62,992 bases of DNA from the NCBI RefSeq assembly GCF_016862075.1, contig NZ_BOMG01000012.1, positions 1 to 62,992 on the forward strand, in the 5' to 3' direction. Of the stretch, positions 52,519 through 60,830 are shown in pieces. The number at the start of each line of letters is the position of its first letter. Positions within the stretch are counted from its first letter, which is position 1. This DNA is from Actinoplanes couchii. Its GTDB lineage: Bacteria; Actinomycetota; Actinomycetes; Mycobacteriales; Micromonosporaceae. Both the position numbers and the translations under genes were made by a program. The notes under the pieces were generated by a model. The model worked only from the letters and a program-made list of their open reading frames with translations, made no database searches and was not told the origin of the DNA.

Positions 52519-53721
52519 TCAGTGGCCCTTGCCGTCGCTGCCGGTGAACCGCACCGGCAGCGACGACGGCGCCCGGTGCCGGGGGATGCGCACGGTGTCC
52601 GGGGCCCGGCCGGCCACCGGCAGGTCCGGTTCCTCCGGTTCCCGCCCGGCCGGCGGCCACAGCCGGGCCGGCCGCTTCGCCGCCAGGTCCTCGGCCCAGC
52701 CGAAGGCCACCACCGCGACCACGGTGAGCAGCACCGCGGCCACCAGCGTGACGGGCTTCTCGAAGTGGCCGAGGTCGTCGACGGCCAGCCAGGTGAGCAG
52801 CGGCCAGATCGCCGCGATGGCCAGGTTGTGCCACAGGTAGACGGTGACCGCCCGGGAGTTCAGCACCTCGACCGCCCGGCTCAGCGGCCGGAACCGGGCC
52901 AGGCCCGTCACGTCCGGCTGCCAGCGCAGCACCACCAGCACGAACGCCAGCGACCACAGCGCCTGCGACTCCGGGACGTCGTTGAGGTCCCAGGGGTGCT
53001 CGTCGCCGGGATGCCCGCTCTGCCAGTAGAGCGCGGCGCCGCCGAGCACCACCACGGCGGTCAGCAGGGTGCGGGGCCGCAGCTTGGCCAGCAGGCCGTC
53101 GCGGTGCGCGAAACCGGCGATCCAGCAGGCGCCGAAGGTGACCAGGTCCCACATCACCGTGTCCAGCGATCCGGGCAGCTCGAACCCGCTCCGGTCGATC
53201 GCCGCGATGGCCACCACCGGGGCGGCCACCAGCAGCCAGGCCGCGCCGCCCAGGGTGCGCCACGCGGCCCAGAGCATCGGTGACAGCAGCACGAACCAGA
53301 GATAGGCGCGGATGTACCAGAGGGTCTCCCAGGCGTCGATGGCCAGCTCACTGCCGGGCGGGTCGTCCAGGGGCAGGATCCAGAAGATCAATTTCCACTG
53401 GTCGTACGGGTGAGTCCCGCCCCGTTCCAGGGTCCATCCGGTGGCGATCATGGCGGGGACGGCGATCGCGCCGAGCAGCCACAACGGGGGCAGCAGCCGG
53501 CGCAGCCGGGACGTCACCACCCGCCCGGCCGATCGTTTCTGCAACGACGCCGCGGTCAGCGAGCCGGCCACCGCGAACATCACGCCCATCGCCGGGAACA
53601 CCAGGGACAGCCACGGCCAGCCGAAGAGGTGATAGACGACCACCCGGACGATGGCGGCGGCACGGAGTATGTCCAGGTATCGATTGCGCACCGGGGAACG
53701 GTAGCGACGGCGCGGGTCCAT
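52519..53721 (-). CDS. Acyltransferase-3-family membrane protein
   Basis: A 400-residue integral membrane protein with about ten hydrophobic segments. It opens with RNRYLDILRAAAIVRVVVYHLFGW, containing the family's R-x10-H-type catalytic His, and has the GVMFAVAGSLTAASL and RLRRLLPPLW segments of acyltransferase family 3. Such enzymes O-acylate extracellular carbohydrates or antibiotics. The polar C-terminal ~60 residues are Pro/Arg-rich. Substrate unknown. It is monocistronic and bounded by a strong terminator. Confidence 0.85.
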   Translation of the reverse strand: MDPRRRYRSPVRNRYLDILRAAAIVRVVVYHLFGWPWLSLVFPAMGVMFAVAGSLTAASLQKRSAGRVVTSRLRRLLPPLWLLGAIAVPAMIATGWTLERGGTHPYDQWKLIFWILPLDDPPGSELAIDAWETLWYIRAYLWFVLLSPMLWAAWRTLGGAAWLLVAAPVVAIAAIDRSGFELPGSLDTVMWDLVTFGACWIAGFAHRDGLLAKLRPRTLLTAVVVLGGAALYWQSGHPGDEHPWDLNDVPESQALWSLAFVLVVLRWQPDVTGLARFRPLSRAVEVLNSRAVTVYLWHNLAIAAIWPLLTWLAVDDLGHFEKPVTLVAAVLLTVVAVVAFGWAEDLAAKRPARLWPPAGREPEEPDLPVAGRAPDTVRIPRHRAPSSLPVRFTGSDGKGH

Positions 53722-53896
53722 CAGGGACGGTCGACCGGACGGCGAATGCGACGGTTGGGATTACCCCGGCAGAGGGAAGATCATCCGATCCCTGTGCGTC
53801 TGTGCGACACGTCTGCGTGACCGTGACCGAAAGAGCGCCGTTGGGTTACCGACGAACGCCCCGGGCCGTCCGGAGCGCCGCGAGCGAGGGATGGAC

Positions 53897-54454
53897 ATGC
53901 GGAAAACTCTGGTAGTGCTCGGTCTGGCCGTGTTCGCCCTGCCCGGAGCACCGGCCCGGGCGGAGTCGTCCACCATGGGCGAGTCGCTCACCCGGGCCGA
54001 GGATCCGAATCCGATCGTCGACTCGCGGACCGGGGTCACCGCCGACTCGGTCTCGGCCAGCCCGTACGCGCCGTTCCAGCAGCAGGTGCTGGCCCTGGTC
54101 AACCACAACCGGCAGCGGGCCGGCTGTGAACCGCTCACCCTGGACATGCGGCTGATCCGGGCGGCCAACCGGCACGCCGCCGACATGGCCCGCCGGGAGT
54201 ACTTCGACCACGAGACGCCCGGCGGCCGGAGCGCCGGGGAACGGGTCGCCGGAGCCGGATACTCGTGGTCGAAGTATTCGGAGAACATCGCCAAGGGCCA
54301 GGACAGCCCGTTCCAGGTGGTGCGCGCCTGGATGGACAGCCCCGGGCACCGGCGCAACATCCTGGACTGCTCGCTCGACGAGATGGGAGTCGGGCTGGCG
54401 GTGTCGTCCGACCGGACCCCGTACTGGGTGCAGGACTTCGCCACCCCCCGCTGA
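53897..54454 (+). CDS. Secreted CAP-domain (SCP/PR1-like) protein
   Basis: A 185-residue secreted protein. The signal peptide MRKTLVVLGLAVFALPGAPARA is followed by a short acidic linker and a single CAP domain (about 60-185). Signature segments are QQVLALVNHNRQRAGCEPL, RHAADMARREYFDHETPGG, SENIAKGQ and MDSPGHRRNILDCSLDEMGVGL. These keep the family's two His and two Glu. Role unknown; secreted bacterial CAP proteins are linked to lipid or wall functions. ATG 53897 is spaced 6 bases from GAGGG; ATG 53891 is equally possible. Confidence 0.88.
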   Translation: MRKTLVVLGLAVFALPGAPARAESSTMGESLTRAEDPNPIVDSRTGVTADSVSASPYAPFQQQVLALVNHNRQRAGCEPLTLDMRLIRAANRHAADMARREYFDHETPGGRSAGERVAGAGYSWSKYSENIAKGQDSPFQVVRAWMDSPGHRRNILDCSLDEMGVGLAVSSDRTPYWVQDFATPR

Positions 54455-54601
54455 CCCCGTCTTTTCCCGCAGTGATTTCGCCTCAAGCCGGTGGCCCGCG
54501 GTGCCGATGGCATACCGGTTTCGTGTCACCGCTCTTCCCGGTACGTGATTTCTGGGACGGCTGTGCTTCGATGTGCGGACATCACTCCTGGGGAGGACGT
54601 T

Positions 54602-55348
54602 GTGACAAGGGGACGGGTTACCGCCCGCCTCATCGGCACCGTTACGGCGGTGCTGGTTGGCAGCGGAATCAGCGCGTTCGCGCTGACGCCGGCGAGCGCT
54701 GCACCGGTGACCGCTGCCGTGACCACCACGGTGGTCACCAAGGCGGCTGCCGCGTCGTGCGCGACCGGCAAGTACCAGAAGCAGGTCGAGGGCTACCTCA
54801 AGCAGCTGGGCGGATTCGGCACGGTGACGGTGGACGGCAAGCAGTCCGCCGCCGACTGCGCCGCGATCGTCAAGTTCCAGAAACGTTACGGGATCCAGCC
54901 CGCGAAGGGCCTGGCCGGCCCGACCACGGTCGACGTCGCCAAGCGGCTGGCGTCCACCAAGACGGCGGTCTGCAAGCCCAAGAAGAAGGGCATCACCTTC
55001 TGCGTCAACCTCACCCAGCAGACCAGCTGGGTGATGAAGAACGGCAAGGTGCTGTACAAGCCCACCATCGTCCGAACCGGCTACAAGGGGTACCGGACGC
55101 CGGCGGGCACCTACAAGATCAACAAGCGGACGAAGAAGGAATGGTCCGACCCGTACGAGGTGTGGCTGCCCTACTGGCAGCGCTTCATCGGCGGGATCGG
55201 GTTCCACCAGACCACGACCTACATCCACGACAAGTGGCGCGGGTCGCACGGCTGCGTGAACCTTCTCCAGGCCGACGCCAAGGCGTACTACAGCGTCGGC
55301 AAGATCGGCATGACGGTGAAGACGTTCGGCCGCCGCGCCGGCACCTGA
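54602..55348 (+). CDS. L,D-transpeptidase (YkuD) with peptidoglycan-binding domain
   Basis: A 248-residue secreted enzyme. The signal peptide ends near FALTPASAAP. A peptidoglycan-binding_1-like domain spans about 55-115 (YLKQLGGFGTVTVDGKQSAAD, FQKRYGIQPAKGLAGP). The YkuD domain at about 125-240 contains the active-site SHGCVNLL with the catalytic Cys and upstream His (IHDKWRGSHGC). It makes 3-3 cross-links or modifies peptidoglycan. GTG 54602 follows GGGGAGGAC. A classical terminator follows. Confidence 0.92.
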   Translation: MTRGRVTARLIGTVTAVLVGSGISAFALTPASAAPVTAAVTTTVVTKAAAASCATGKYQKQVEGYLKQLGGFGTVTVDGKQSAADCAAIVKFQKRYGIQPAKGLAGPTTVDVAKRLASTKTAVCKPKKKGITFCVNLTQQTSWVMKNGKVLYKPTIVRTGYKGYRTPAGTYKINKRTKKEWSDPYEVWLPYWQRFIGGIGFHQTTTYIHDKWRGSHGCVNLLQADAKAYYSVGKIGMTVKTFGRRAGT

Positions 55349-55363
55349 TCCCTCCGTTCAGCG

Positions 55364-55400
55364 AAACGGGCCGTCCCTGTTCCCAGGGGGCGGCCCGTTT
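55364..55400 (+). terminator. Terminator after the L,D-transpeptidase gene
   Basis: AAACGGGCCG (55364-55373) pairs with CGGCCCGTTT (55391-55400), extended by CCC/GGG pairs inside, followed by TCTGT. It begins 15 bases after the stop. Confidence 0.85.
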
Positions 55401-55430
55401 TCTGTCGTACCCCTCTGTTTGGATCGGCGC

Positions 55431-56366
55431 ATGGAAATGAGCTGGGAAGATTTCACCCGTGCGCTGGCCGCCGGCATCGGCCGGGGCTGTGAGGACGACG
55501 CCGTCATCCTCGGCTGGCACGAGCTGGGTTTCGTCCAGTTCATCCAATCCACGGACGAGATCTCGGTGGAGGTGAGCGACAACGAGGGTCTTCCGCTGAC
55601 CGGCGCGCAGCGGGCCGGGCTGACCGCGGCCGGGTGGGGGCCGCCGCCTCCCGGCTTCGGCGGGTTGTACCACCGCGACCTCCCCTGGCGGGCGGAGCAG
55701 CGGGTGTTCGACGAGACGGCGCAGCTGATCACCACGACCCTGCGGGACGCGATCGGTGTCAGCTCCCCGGCCGACCTCGAGATCAAGGCCTTCAACGTCA
55801 TGGGCGGCGAGCGCTTCGCCCTGCCGCTCACCCCGCTGGAGTTCGAGAAGGCGGTCGTCGACGTCAAGGCCCGCCTCGCCGACCTGGACCTGCAGGAGGC
55901 GGCCGCCGCCTACCTGATCCGGGAGTCCGGCGTGCCCACCCGGACGGTCGCGGTGGTGCACGGGCCCGCACACCACCGGCCCGGCCCGGCGGACGCCGGT
56001 GACTTCTTCCTGGACCGGGTGCTGCTCGTCGAGGGCGACGATCCGCACATCATGGTCTGGTCGCACTCCGGGCCGAACAAACGTCTCGGCTCCCGTCTGG
56101 TGGCACGGCTGCCCGGCGACACCGGCCCCTACATCCGGGCCGAGCAGAGCAGCACCCCCTATGTGCGGGATCTGCTGCGGCGTCATCCGGCGGTGGCCGC
56201 CGACCCGGAGACCCGCGACCTGATGAACACGTTGCTGGCCGGCGGGCGCCCGGACGTGGTCCGTGCGGAACGTGTCGCCATCGACGCCGCCGGGACCATC
56301 ACCGTCACGCGGATGCGGCTCGACGCCGACGAGATGGAGGTGTCCACGCTGCGCGTCGGTGGGTGA
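55431..56366 (+). CDS. TY-Chap-like N-terminal domain protein of unknown function
   Basis: A 311-residue cytoplasmic protein. Residues 1-115 resemble the TY-Chap/YbjN-like chaperone fold (WEDFTRALAAGIGRG, VQFIQSTDEISVEV, LTGAQRAGLTAAGW). The remaining ~195 residues are unassigned, with a His-rich segment (VVHGPAHHRPGPADAG) and VLLVEGDDPHIMVWSHSG. No catalytic motif is clear. ATG 55431 or 55437 may be the start. The last codons (VSTLRVGG and stop) belong to the first unit of a 48-bp tandem repeat. Confidence 0.6.
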   Translation: MEMSWEDFTRALAAGIGRGCEDDAVILGWHELGFVQFIQSTDEISVEVSDNEGLPLTGAQRAGLTAAGWGPPPPGFGGLYHRDLPWRAEQRVFDETAQLITTTLRDAIGVSSPADLEIKAFNVMGGERFALPLTPLEFEKAVVDVKARLADLDLQEAAAAYLIRESGVPTRTVAVVHGPAHHRPGPADAGDFFLDRVLLVEGDDPHIMVWSHSGPNKRLGSRLVARLPGDTGPYIRAEQSSTPYVRDLLRRHPAVAADPETRDLMNTLLAGGRPDVVRAERVAIDAAGTITVTRMRLDADEMEVSTLRVGG

Positions 56367-56474
56367 CCCGGTGACGGCGGGACGGGGGTGTCGACGCTGC
56401 GCGTCGGTGGGTGACCCGGTGCCGATGGGATGGGGATGTCGACGCTGCGCGTCGGTGGGTGACCCGGTGCCGGG
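56340..56474 (+). repeat. 48-bp tandem repeat at the 3' end of the TY-Chap-like gene
   Basis: Units start at 56340, 56388 and 56436; the third is partial. Each contains CGACGCTGCGCGTCGGTGGG and a TGA. The coding end STLRVGG-stop is thus repeated twice more downstream of the true stop. Confidence 0.9.
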
Positions 56475-56589
56475 AGTCCCGCATCGGCCCGGCGGTCGCG
56501 CGGATACCTCGCCCCACGCGGACCTCGCGTGATGCCACGGAACCCTTTGTCGACCGTACGATATAGGCGGTCTTGATTTTGGGCTTAGA

Positions 56590-57939
56590 GTGGCCACTGT
56601 GTATCGCAGCCGCTCACGTGCAGTGATCATCGCCGGGCTCGTGCTTCTGGTGTCGCAGAGTGGCGTCTCGTGCGACGACGAGAAGAGCGCGGTCCGGCTG
56701 GGGAACGCCGAGCTCGGGACGGTCGACGAGATCGTCGAGGCGCCCGGCACGGTGACCGCCCGGACCGCTGCCACCCTGACCGCGCCGGCCGGCGGCACGC
56801 TCGGTGAGCTGTTCGCCGAGCCGGGGCAGCGGGTCCGCAAGGGCGACGTGCTCGCCGTCATCGACTCGCCCGACCTGACCCGCCGCCGCGACGCCGCCCG
56901 CGAGGCCCTGGCCCAGCTCCCGTCCGGCTCGTCCGCGGGCCTGGGCGCCGGCGGCACGGGCCTCGGCGGCTCGTCCGAGTTCACCGCCGTCCGCAAGCGC
57001 ACCGACAAGCAGGCCGCCCACGCCTTCGCCGAGGCCCGGCGGGCCGCCGCCACGATCACCGACCCGCAGGTCCGCAAGGCCCTGCTCGACCAGGTCGGCG
57101 CTGCCGAGGCCGCCTACGAGACCGCCTCGGCGGCGTCAGCGGCCGCTCTGCGCTCGGTGCAGAACGGCGTCACCTCCCTCGGCAAAGCGATGGGTTCGCT
57201 CTCCGCGGCGCAACGACTGCAGGCCGAGCAGGCCTACGAACTGGCCGACGCCGCCGTCGACGCCCTCACCCTGCGCGCCCCGGTCGACGGCATCGTGCAG
57301 CTCGGCGGCCCCGCCCAGCCGTCGGCCGGCGGCTCCCTCGCCGGGATCCTGGAGACCGGCCAGGTGCCGTCGGTGACCGGAGGCACCGTCGCGGGCGTCG
57401 ACCCGGCGGTGCCCGAGGGCGGCTGGGTGGCGGCCGGCACCCCGGTGGTGACCGTCGTCGACACCGCCCGCCTCGGCCTGACCGCCGAGGTCGACGAGAC
57501 CGACGTGCTGCTCGTCGACGCCGGTGTCGCCGCCGAGATCGAACTCGACGCCGCGCCCGGGGCCGCGTTCACCGGCAAGGTCCGCTCGGTCGACCTGCTG
57601 CCCACCACCTCGGCCCGCGGCGGCGTCTCCTACCAGGTGCGACTCGATCTGGGCCCGCTCGACGCGGACTCGCCCACCCCGCGGCCCGGGATGAGCGCCG
57701 TGATCCGGCTCAAGGTCCGGCAGGCGGCCGGCGCGATCACCGTCCCCGCCTCGGCCGTGATCAACACCGGTGGGCGGGACACCGTCTGGACCGTGCGGGC
57801 CGGCCGGTTCGAGGCGGTGCCGGTCCGGCTCGGGGTGCAGGGCGAGGACACCGTGCAGATCACCTCCGGGGTGAGCGCGGGGGAGCGGGTCGTGATCGCC
57901 GGAGCCGACCAGGTCAGCGCCGGTGGGGAAGCGCCGTGA
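56590..57939 (+). CDS. MacA/HlyD-like periplasmic adaptor (membrane fusion) protein
   Basis: A 449-residue exported protein with an N-terminal hydrophobic segment (LVLLVSQSGVSC, Cys28 a possible lipidation site). A split biotinyl-lipoyl-like domain (VDEIVEAPGTVTARTAATL, LRAPVDGIVQLGG) flanks a ~120-residue Ala-rich coiled-coil hairpin, followed by a beta-barrel (AEVDETDVLLVDAGVAAEIEL) and a membrane-proximal domain. It is the first gene of a three-gene efflux operon with a MacB-type ATPase and permease. GTG 56590 is the start; GTG 56599 is possible. It overlaps the ATPase gene by four bases (GTGA). Confidence 0.9.
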   Translation: MATVYRSRSRAVIIAGLVLLVSQSGVSCDDEKSAVRLGNAELGTVDEIVEAPGTVTARTAATLTAPAGGTLGELFAEPGQRVRKGDVLAVIDSPDLTRRRDAAREALAQLPSGSSAGLGAGGTGLGGSSEFTAVRKRTDKQAAHAFAEARRAAATITDPQVRKALLDQVGAAEAAYETASAASAAALRSVQNGVTSLGKAMGSLSAAQRLQAEQAYELADAAVDALTLRAPVDGIVQLGGPAQPSAGGSLAGILETGQVPSVTGGTVAGVDPAVPEGGWVAAGTPVVTVVDTARLGLTAEVDETDVLLVDAGVAAEIELDAAPGAAFTGKVRSVDLLPTTSARGGVSYQVRLDLGPLDADSPTPRPGMSAVIRLKVRQAAGAITVPASAVINTGGRDTVWTVRAGRFEAVPVRLGVQGEDTVQITSGVSAGERVVIAGADQVSAGGEAP

Positions 57940-58610
57940 GCGCCATCGAGGCCACCGACGTCAGCCGCACCTACGAACTCGACGGCGTCTCGGTGCAGGC
58001 GCTGCGCGGAGTGTCGCTGACCGTCGAACCCGGCGACTATCTCGCGATCATCGGCACCTCCGGCTCCGGCAAGTCCACCCTGATGCACCTGCTCGGCGGC
58101 CTGGACCGGCCCACCGGCGGCACCCTGCTGATCGGCGGCCGCGACGTCGCCCGGCTCACCCCGAACGAGATGGCCGAACTGCGCAACACCACCATCGGTT
58201 TCGTCTTCCAGTCGTTCCACCTGCTGGCCCGGACCACCGCCCAGGACAACGTCGGCCTGCCCCTGGTCTACCGCGGCGCCGGCCGCCGGGAGCGCCGGGA
58301 CCGCGCCGCCGCCATGCTGGACCGGGTCGGCCTCGGCCACCGGATCACCCACCGGCCCAACCAGATGTCCGGCGGCGAACAGCAGCGGGTCGCCATCGCC
58401 CGCGCCCTGGTCACCGGCCCGTCCGTGCTGCTCGCCGACGAACCTACCGGCAATCTCGACTCGGCCACCGGATCCTCCGTCCTGTCGCTGCTGGAATCCC
58501 TGGTCGACGAGGGTGTCGCGGTCGTCCTGGTGACGCACGACCGGGACGTCGCCGCCCGCGCCCACCGGCAGATCCGGATGAAGGACGGGAGAATCGTTGA
58601 GACTCGCTGA
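57936..58610 (+). CDS. MacB-type ABC ATP-binding protein
   Basis: A 224-residue ATPase: Walker A GTSGSGKS at 40-47, signature MSGGEQQR, Walker B VLLADEPTGNLDSATG. The TGNLDS motif marks coupling to an FtsX-like permease. GTG 57936 overlaps the adaptor stop; the 3' end overlaps the permease by 14 bases. Confidence 0.92.
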   Translation: MSAIEATDVSRTYELDGVSVQALRGVSLTVEPGDYLAIIGTSGSGKSTLMHLLGGLDRPTGGTLLIGGRDVARLTPNEMAELRNTTIGFVFQSFHLLARTTAQDNVGLPLVYRGAGRRERRDRAAAMLDRVGLGHRITHRPNQMSGGEQQRVAIARALVTGPSVLLADEPTGNLDSATGSSVLSLLESLVDEGVAVVLVTHDRDVAARAHRQIRMKDGRIVETR

Positions 58611-59781
58611 GGCGTGGCGGGTCGCCCTCGACGCGCTGCGCGCCAACCGGCTCCGCAGCATGCTCACCATGCTCGGCGTCATCATCGGGGTGGCCGCGGT
58701 GGTCGCCCTCGTCGCCATCGGCACCGGCACCAAACAGCAGATCGAGAACCAGGTCGAGGGCCTCGGCTCCAACCTGCTGATCGTGGTGCCCGGCCGCCTC
58801 GAAGCCGGTTCCGCGCCCACCTCGTCCCCGCTCACCCTGGACGATCTGGACGTGGTCAACCGGGCGGTCGGCGACCGGAGCCGGGTCGCCGTCACCATCG
58901 CCTCCGGCGAGACCGTCCGCGCCGGTACGCGTACCGGGTACGCCAGCATGCAGGGCGTCCTGGAGACCACCCCCACGGTGTTCGTCAGGCGGCTGGACCG
59001 GGGCGCCTACTTCACCCGTACCGACGTCAGCACCGGCCGCCGCGTCGCGGTCCTCGGCGCCGGGGTGGCCCGCGACCTGTTCGGCGACCGCGACCCGATC
59101 GGCCGCCAGCTCACCATCGGCGGCGTCCGGTTCCGGGTCGTCGGCGTCTTCCAGCAACTCGGGCAGAGCCTCGGCGTCGACCGGGACGGCGAGGTGCACG
59201 TGCCGGTCACCGCCGCCCAGCGCCTGCTCGGCACCGAACGCATCGACGGCCTTGCCATCCGCGCCCCCGACCGGGACCGCATCGGCGACCTGTCCACCGC
59301 CGTCGTCGCCGCCCTCGCCGAACGGCACCCGGACACCGACTTCTCCGCCGTCACCCAGGAACAGATCCTCGGTGTGCTCGGCGACATCCTCGGCGTCCTG
59401 ACCGGGGTGCTCGCCGCCATCGCCGGGATCAGCCTGCTGGTCGGCGGCGTCGGCGTCTCCAACATCATGCTCGTCTCGGTCCGCGAACGGACCAGGGAGA
59501 TCGGGCTGCGCAAGGCGGTCGGCGCCCGGCCCCGCGACATCGGCGTCCAGTTCCTGCTCGAAGCGGTCCTGCTCACCACCACCGGCGGCATCCTCGGCAT
59601 GGCCCTCGGCGCCGGCACCGCCCTGCTCGTCGACCGGCTCAGCCCGGTGCCGGCCGCCGTCACCTGGTGGTCGATGGCGCTGGCCTTCGGCGTCTCCGCG
59701 GCCGTCGGCATCGTCTTCGGGGTGGTCCCGGCCCAGCGCGCCGGACGCCTCGACCCGGTCGTGGCTCTGCGCACCGAGTGA
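58597..59781 (+). CDS. MacB-type FtsX permease
   Basis: A 394-residue permease: TM1 (RSMLTMLGVIIGVAAVVALVAIG), a ~220-residue extracytoplasmic MacB_PCD domain, then three C-terminal membrane segments with the FtsX block (LLVGGVGVSNIMLVSVRERTREIGLRKAVGA, split by the membrane). It starts with TTG at 58597, overlapping the ATPase gene. With the adaptor it forms an export system for peptides, macrolide-like compounds or lipids; the substrate is unknown. Confidence 0.92.
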   Translation: MRLAEAWRVALDALRANRLRSMLTMLGVIIGVAAVVALVAIGTGTKQQIENQVEGLGSNLLIVVPGRLEAGSAPTSSPLTLDDLDVVNRAVGDRSRVAVTIASGETVRAGTRTGYASMQGVLETTPTVFVRRLDRGAYFTRTDVSTGRRVAVLGAGVARDLFGDRDPIGRQLTIGGVRFRVVGVFQQLGQSLGVDRDGEVHVPVTAAQRLLGTERIDGLAIRAPDRDRIGDLSTAVVAALAERHPDTDFSAVTQEQILGVLGDILGVLTGVLAAIAGISLLVGGVGVSNIMLVSVRERTREIGLRKAVGARPRDIGVQFLLEAVLLTTTGGILGMALGAGTALLVDRLSPVPAAVTWWSMALAFGVSAAVGIVFGVVPAQRAGRLDPVVALRTE

Positions 59782-59840
59782 AAGGCCCTCAGGTAGCGCC
59801 GGGCGCTACCGATCAGTAGCCGACGGAAACGGGAGGCAGG

Positions 59841-60830
59841 ATGCGCGACATGCACGGTGGATCCCGCGCCGTCGCCTGGTTGATGCTGGTCGCCGGACCC
59901 TACAACCTGATCACCGGCGTACTGCTGAAACTCGGCGACCCGCTGCCCGAGTTGCTCGTCGTCGGCATCTCCTCGGTGGTGTTCGTCCTGGTCGGGCTGG
60001 TCTGCCTGCGCCGCCCCGGTGTGCTGCCCGCCCTGTTCTGGCGGCTCGTGCCGTTCGTGTCGGCAGGTGTCATCACCCTGTTCAACGTGACCACCGCCGA
60101 CCACAGCCTCGGCGCGCAACTGTTCTACCTGTGGCCCCTGCTGTACGCCGCGTCGTTCCTCGGCCGCCGGCTCGTCGGCCTCACCGTCCTGCAGATCTCC
60201 GCCGGGCACGCGGTCACCGTGTTCCAGGCCGGCGGCCCCCTACTGGACTGGATCGCCATCACCGTCGCCATGACCGTGACCGCCGGAGTCGTCCTCGGCC
60301 TGCGCGAACGCAACGAGAAACTCCTGCACGACCTGGCCCGGCAGGCCGCCACCGACGCGCTCACCGGGGTCGCCAACCGCCGCGCCTTCGACGCCGAACT
60401 CCACCGGGCCCTCGGCGCCGGCCCGGTGGCCCTGGTCGTGGTGGACGTCGACCACTTCAAGACGATCAACGACACCTGGGGTCACGCCGCCGGCGACCGG
60501 GCCCTCACCGTCGTCGCCGACGCACTGAGCCGCTCCGGCGACAGCCTCTGCGTGGCCCGGCTCGGCGGCGACGAGTTCGCCGTGCTCCTGCGGACCGGCC
60601 CCGACGAGGCCCTCCGGTTCGCCGAACGCGCCCGCGCCCTCACCGGCGGCGCCGACGGACTACCGGGCGGCCCACCCGGCCTCAGCATCGGCGTAGCCGC
60701 CGCCCCCGGCCACGCCGGCACCGCCGAGGACCTCCTGCGGGTCGCCGACGACGCCCTCTACCGGGCCAAGGCCGGCGGCAGAGGACGGTCGGCGCTCTAC
60801 CAGCCCGTCAGTTCGTCTTCTTACCGTTGA
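59841..60830 (+). CDS. Membrane-bound diguanylate cyclase (GGDEF)
   Basis: A 329-residue protein with about six N-terminal membrane segments (residues 10-155) and a C-terminal GGDEF domain with intact GGDEF at 242-246, preceded by DALTGVANRRAF and DVDHFKTINDTWGHAAGD. It should synthesise cyclic-di-GMP. No RxxD inhibition site is evident five residues before the GGDEF motif. ATG 59841 follows GGGAGGCAGG. Its 3' end overlaps the convergent TPR gene by 23 bases. Confidence 0.92.
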   Translation: MRDMHGGSRAVAWLMLVAGPYNLITGVLLKLGDPLPELLVVGISSVVFVLVGLVCLRRPGVLPALFWRLVPFVSAGVITLFNVTTADHSLGAQLFYLWPLLYAASFLGRRLVGLTVLQISAGHAVTVFQAGGPLLDWIAITVAMTVTAGVVLGLRERNEKLLHDLARQAATDALTGVANRRAFDAELHRALGAGPVALVVVDVDHFKTINDTWGHAAGDRALTVVADALSRSGDSLCVARLGGDEFAVLLRTGPDEALRFAERARALTGGADGLPGGPPGLSIGVAAAPGHAGTAEDLLRVADDALYRAKAGGRGRSALYQPVSSSSYR

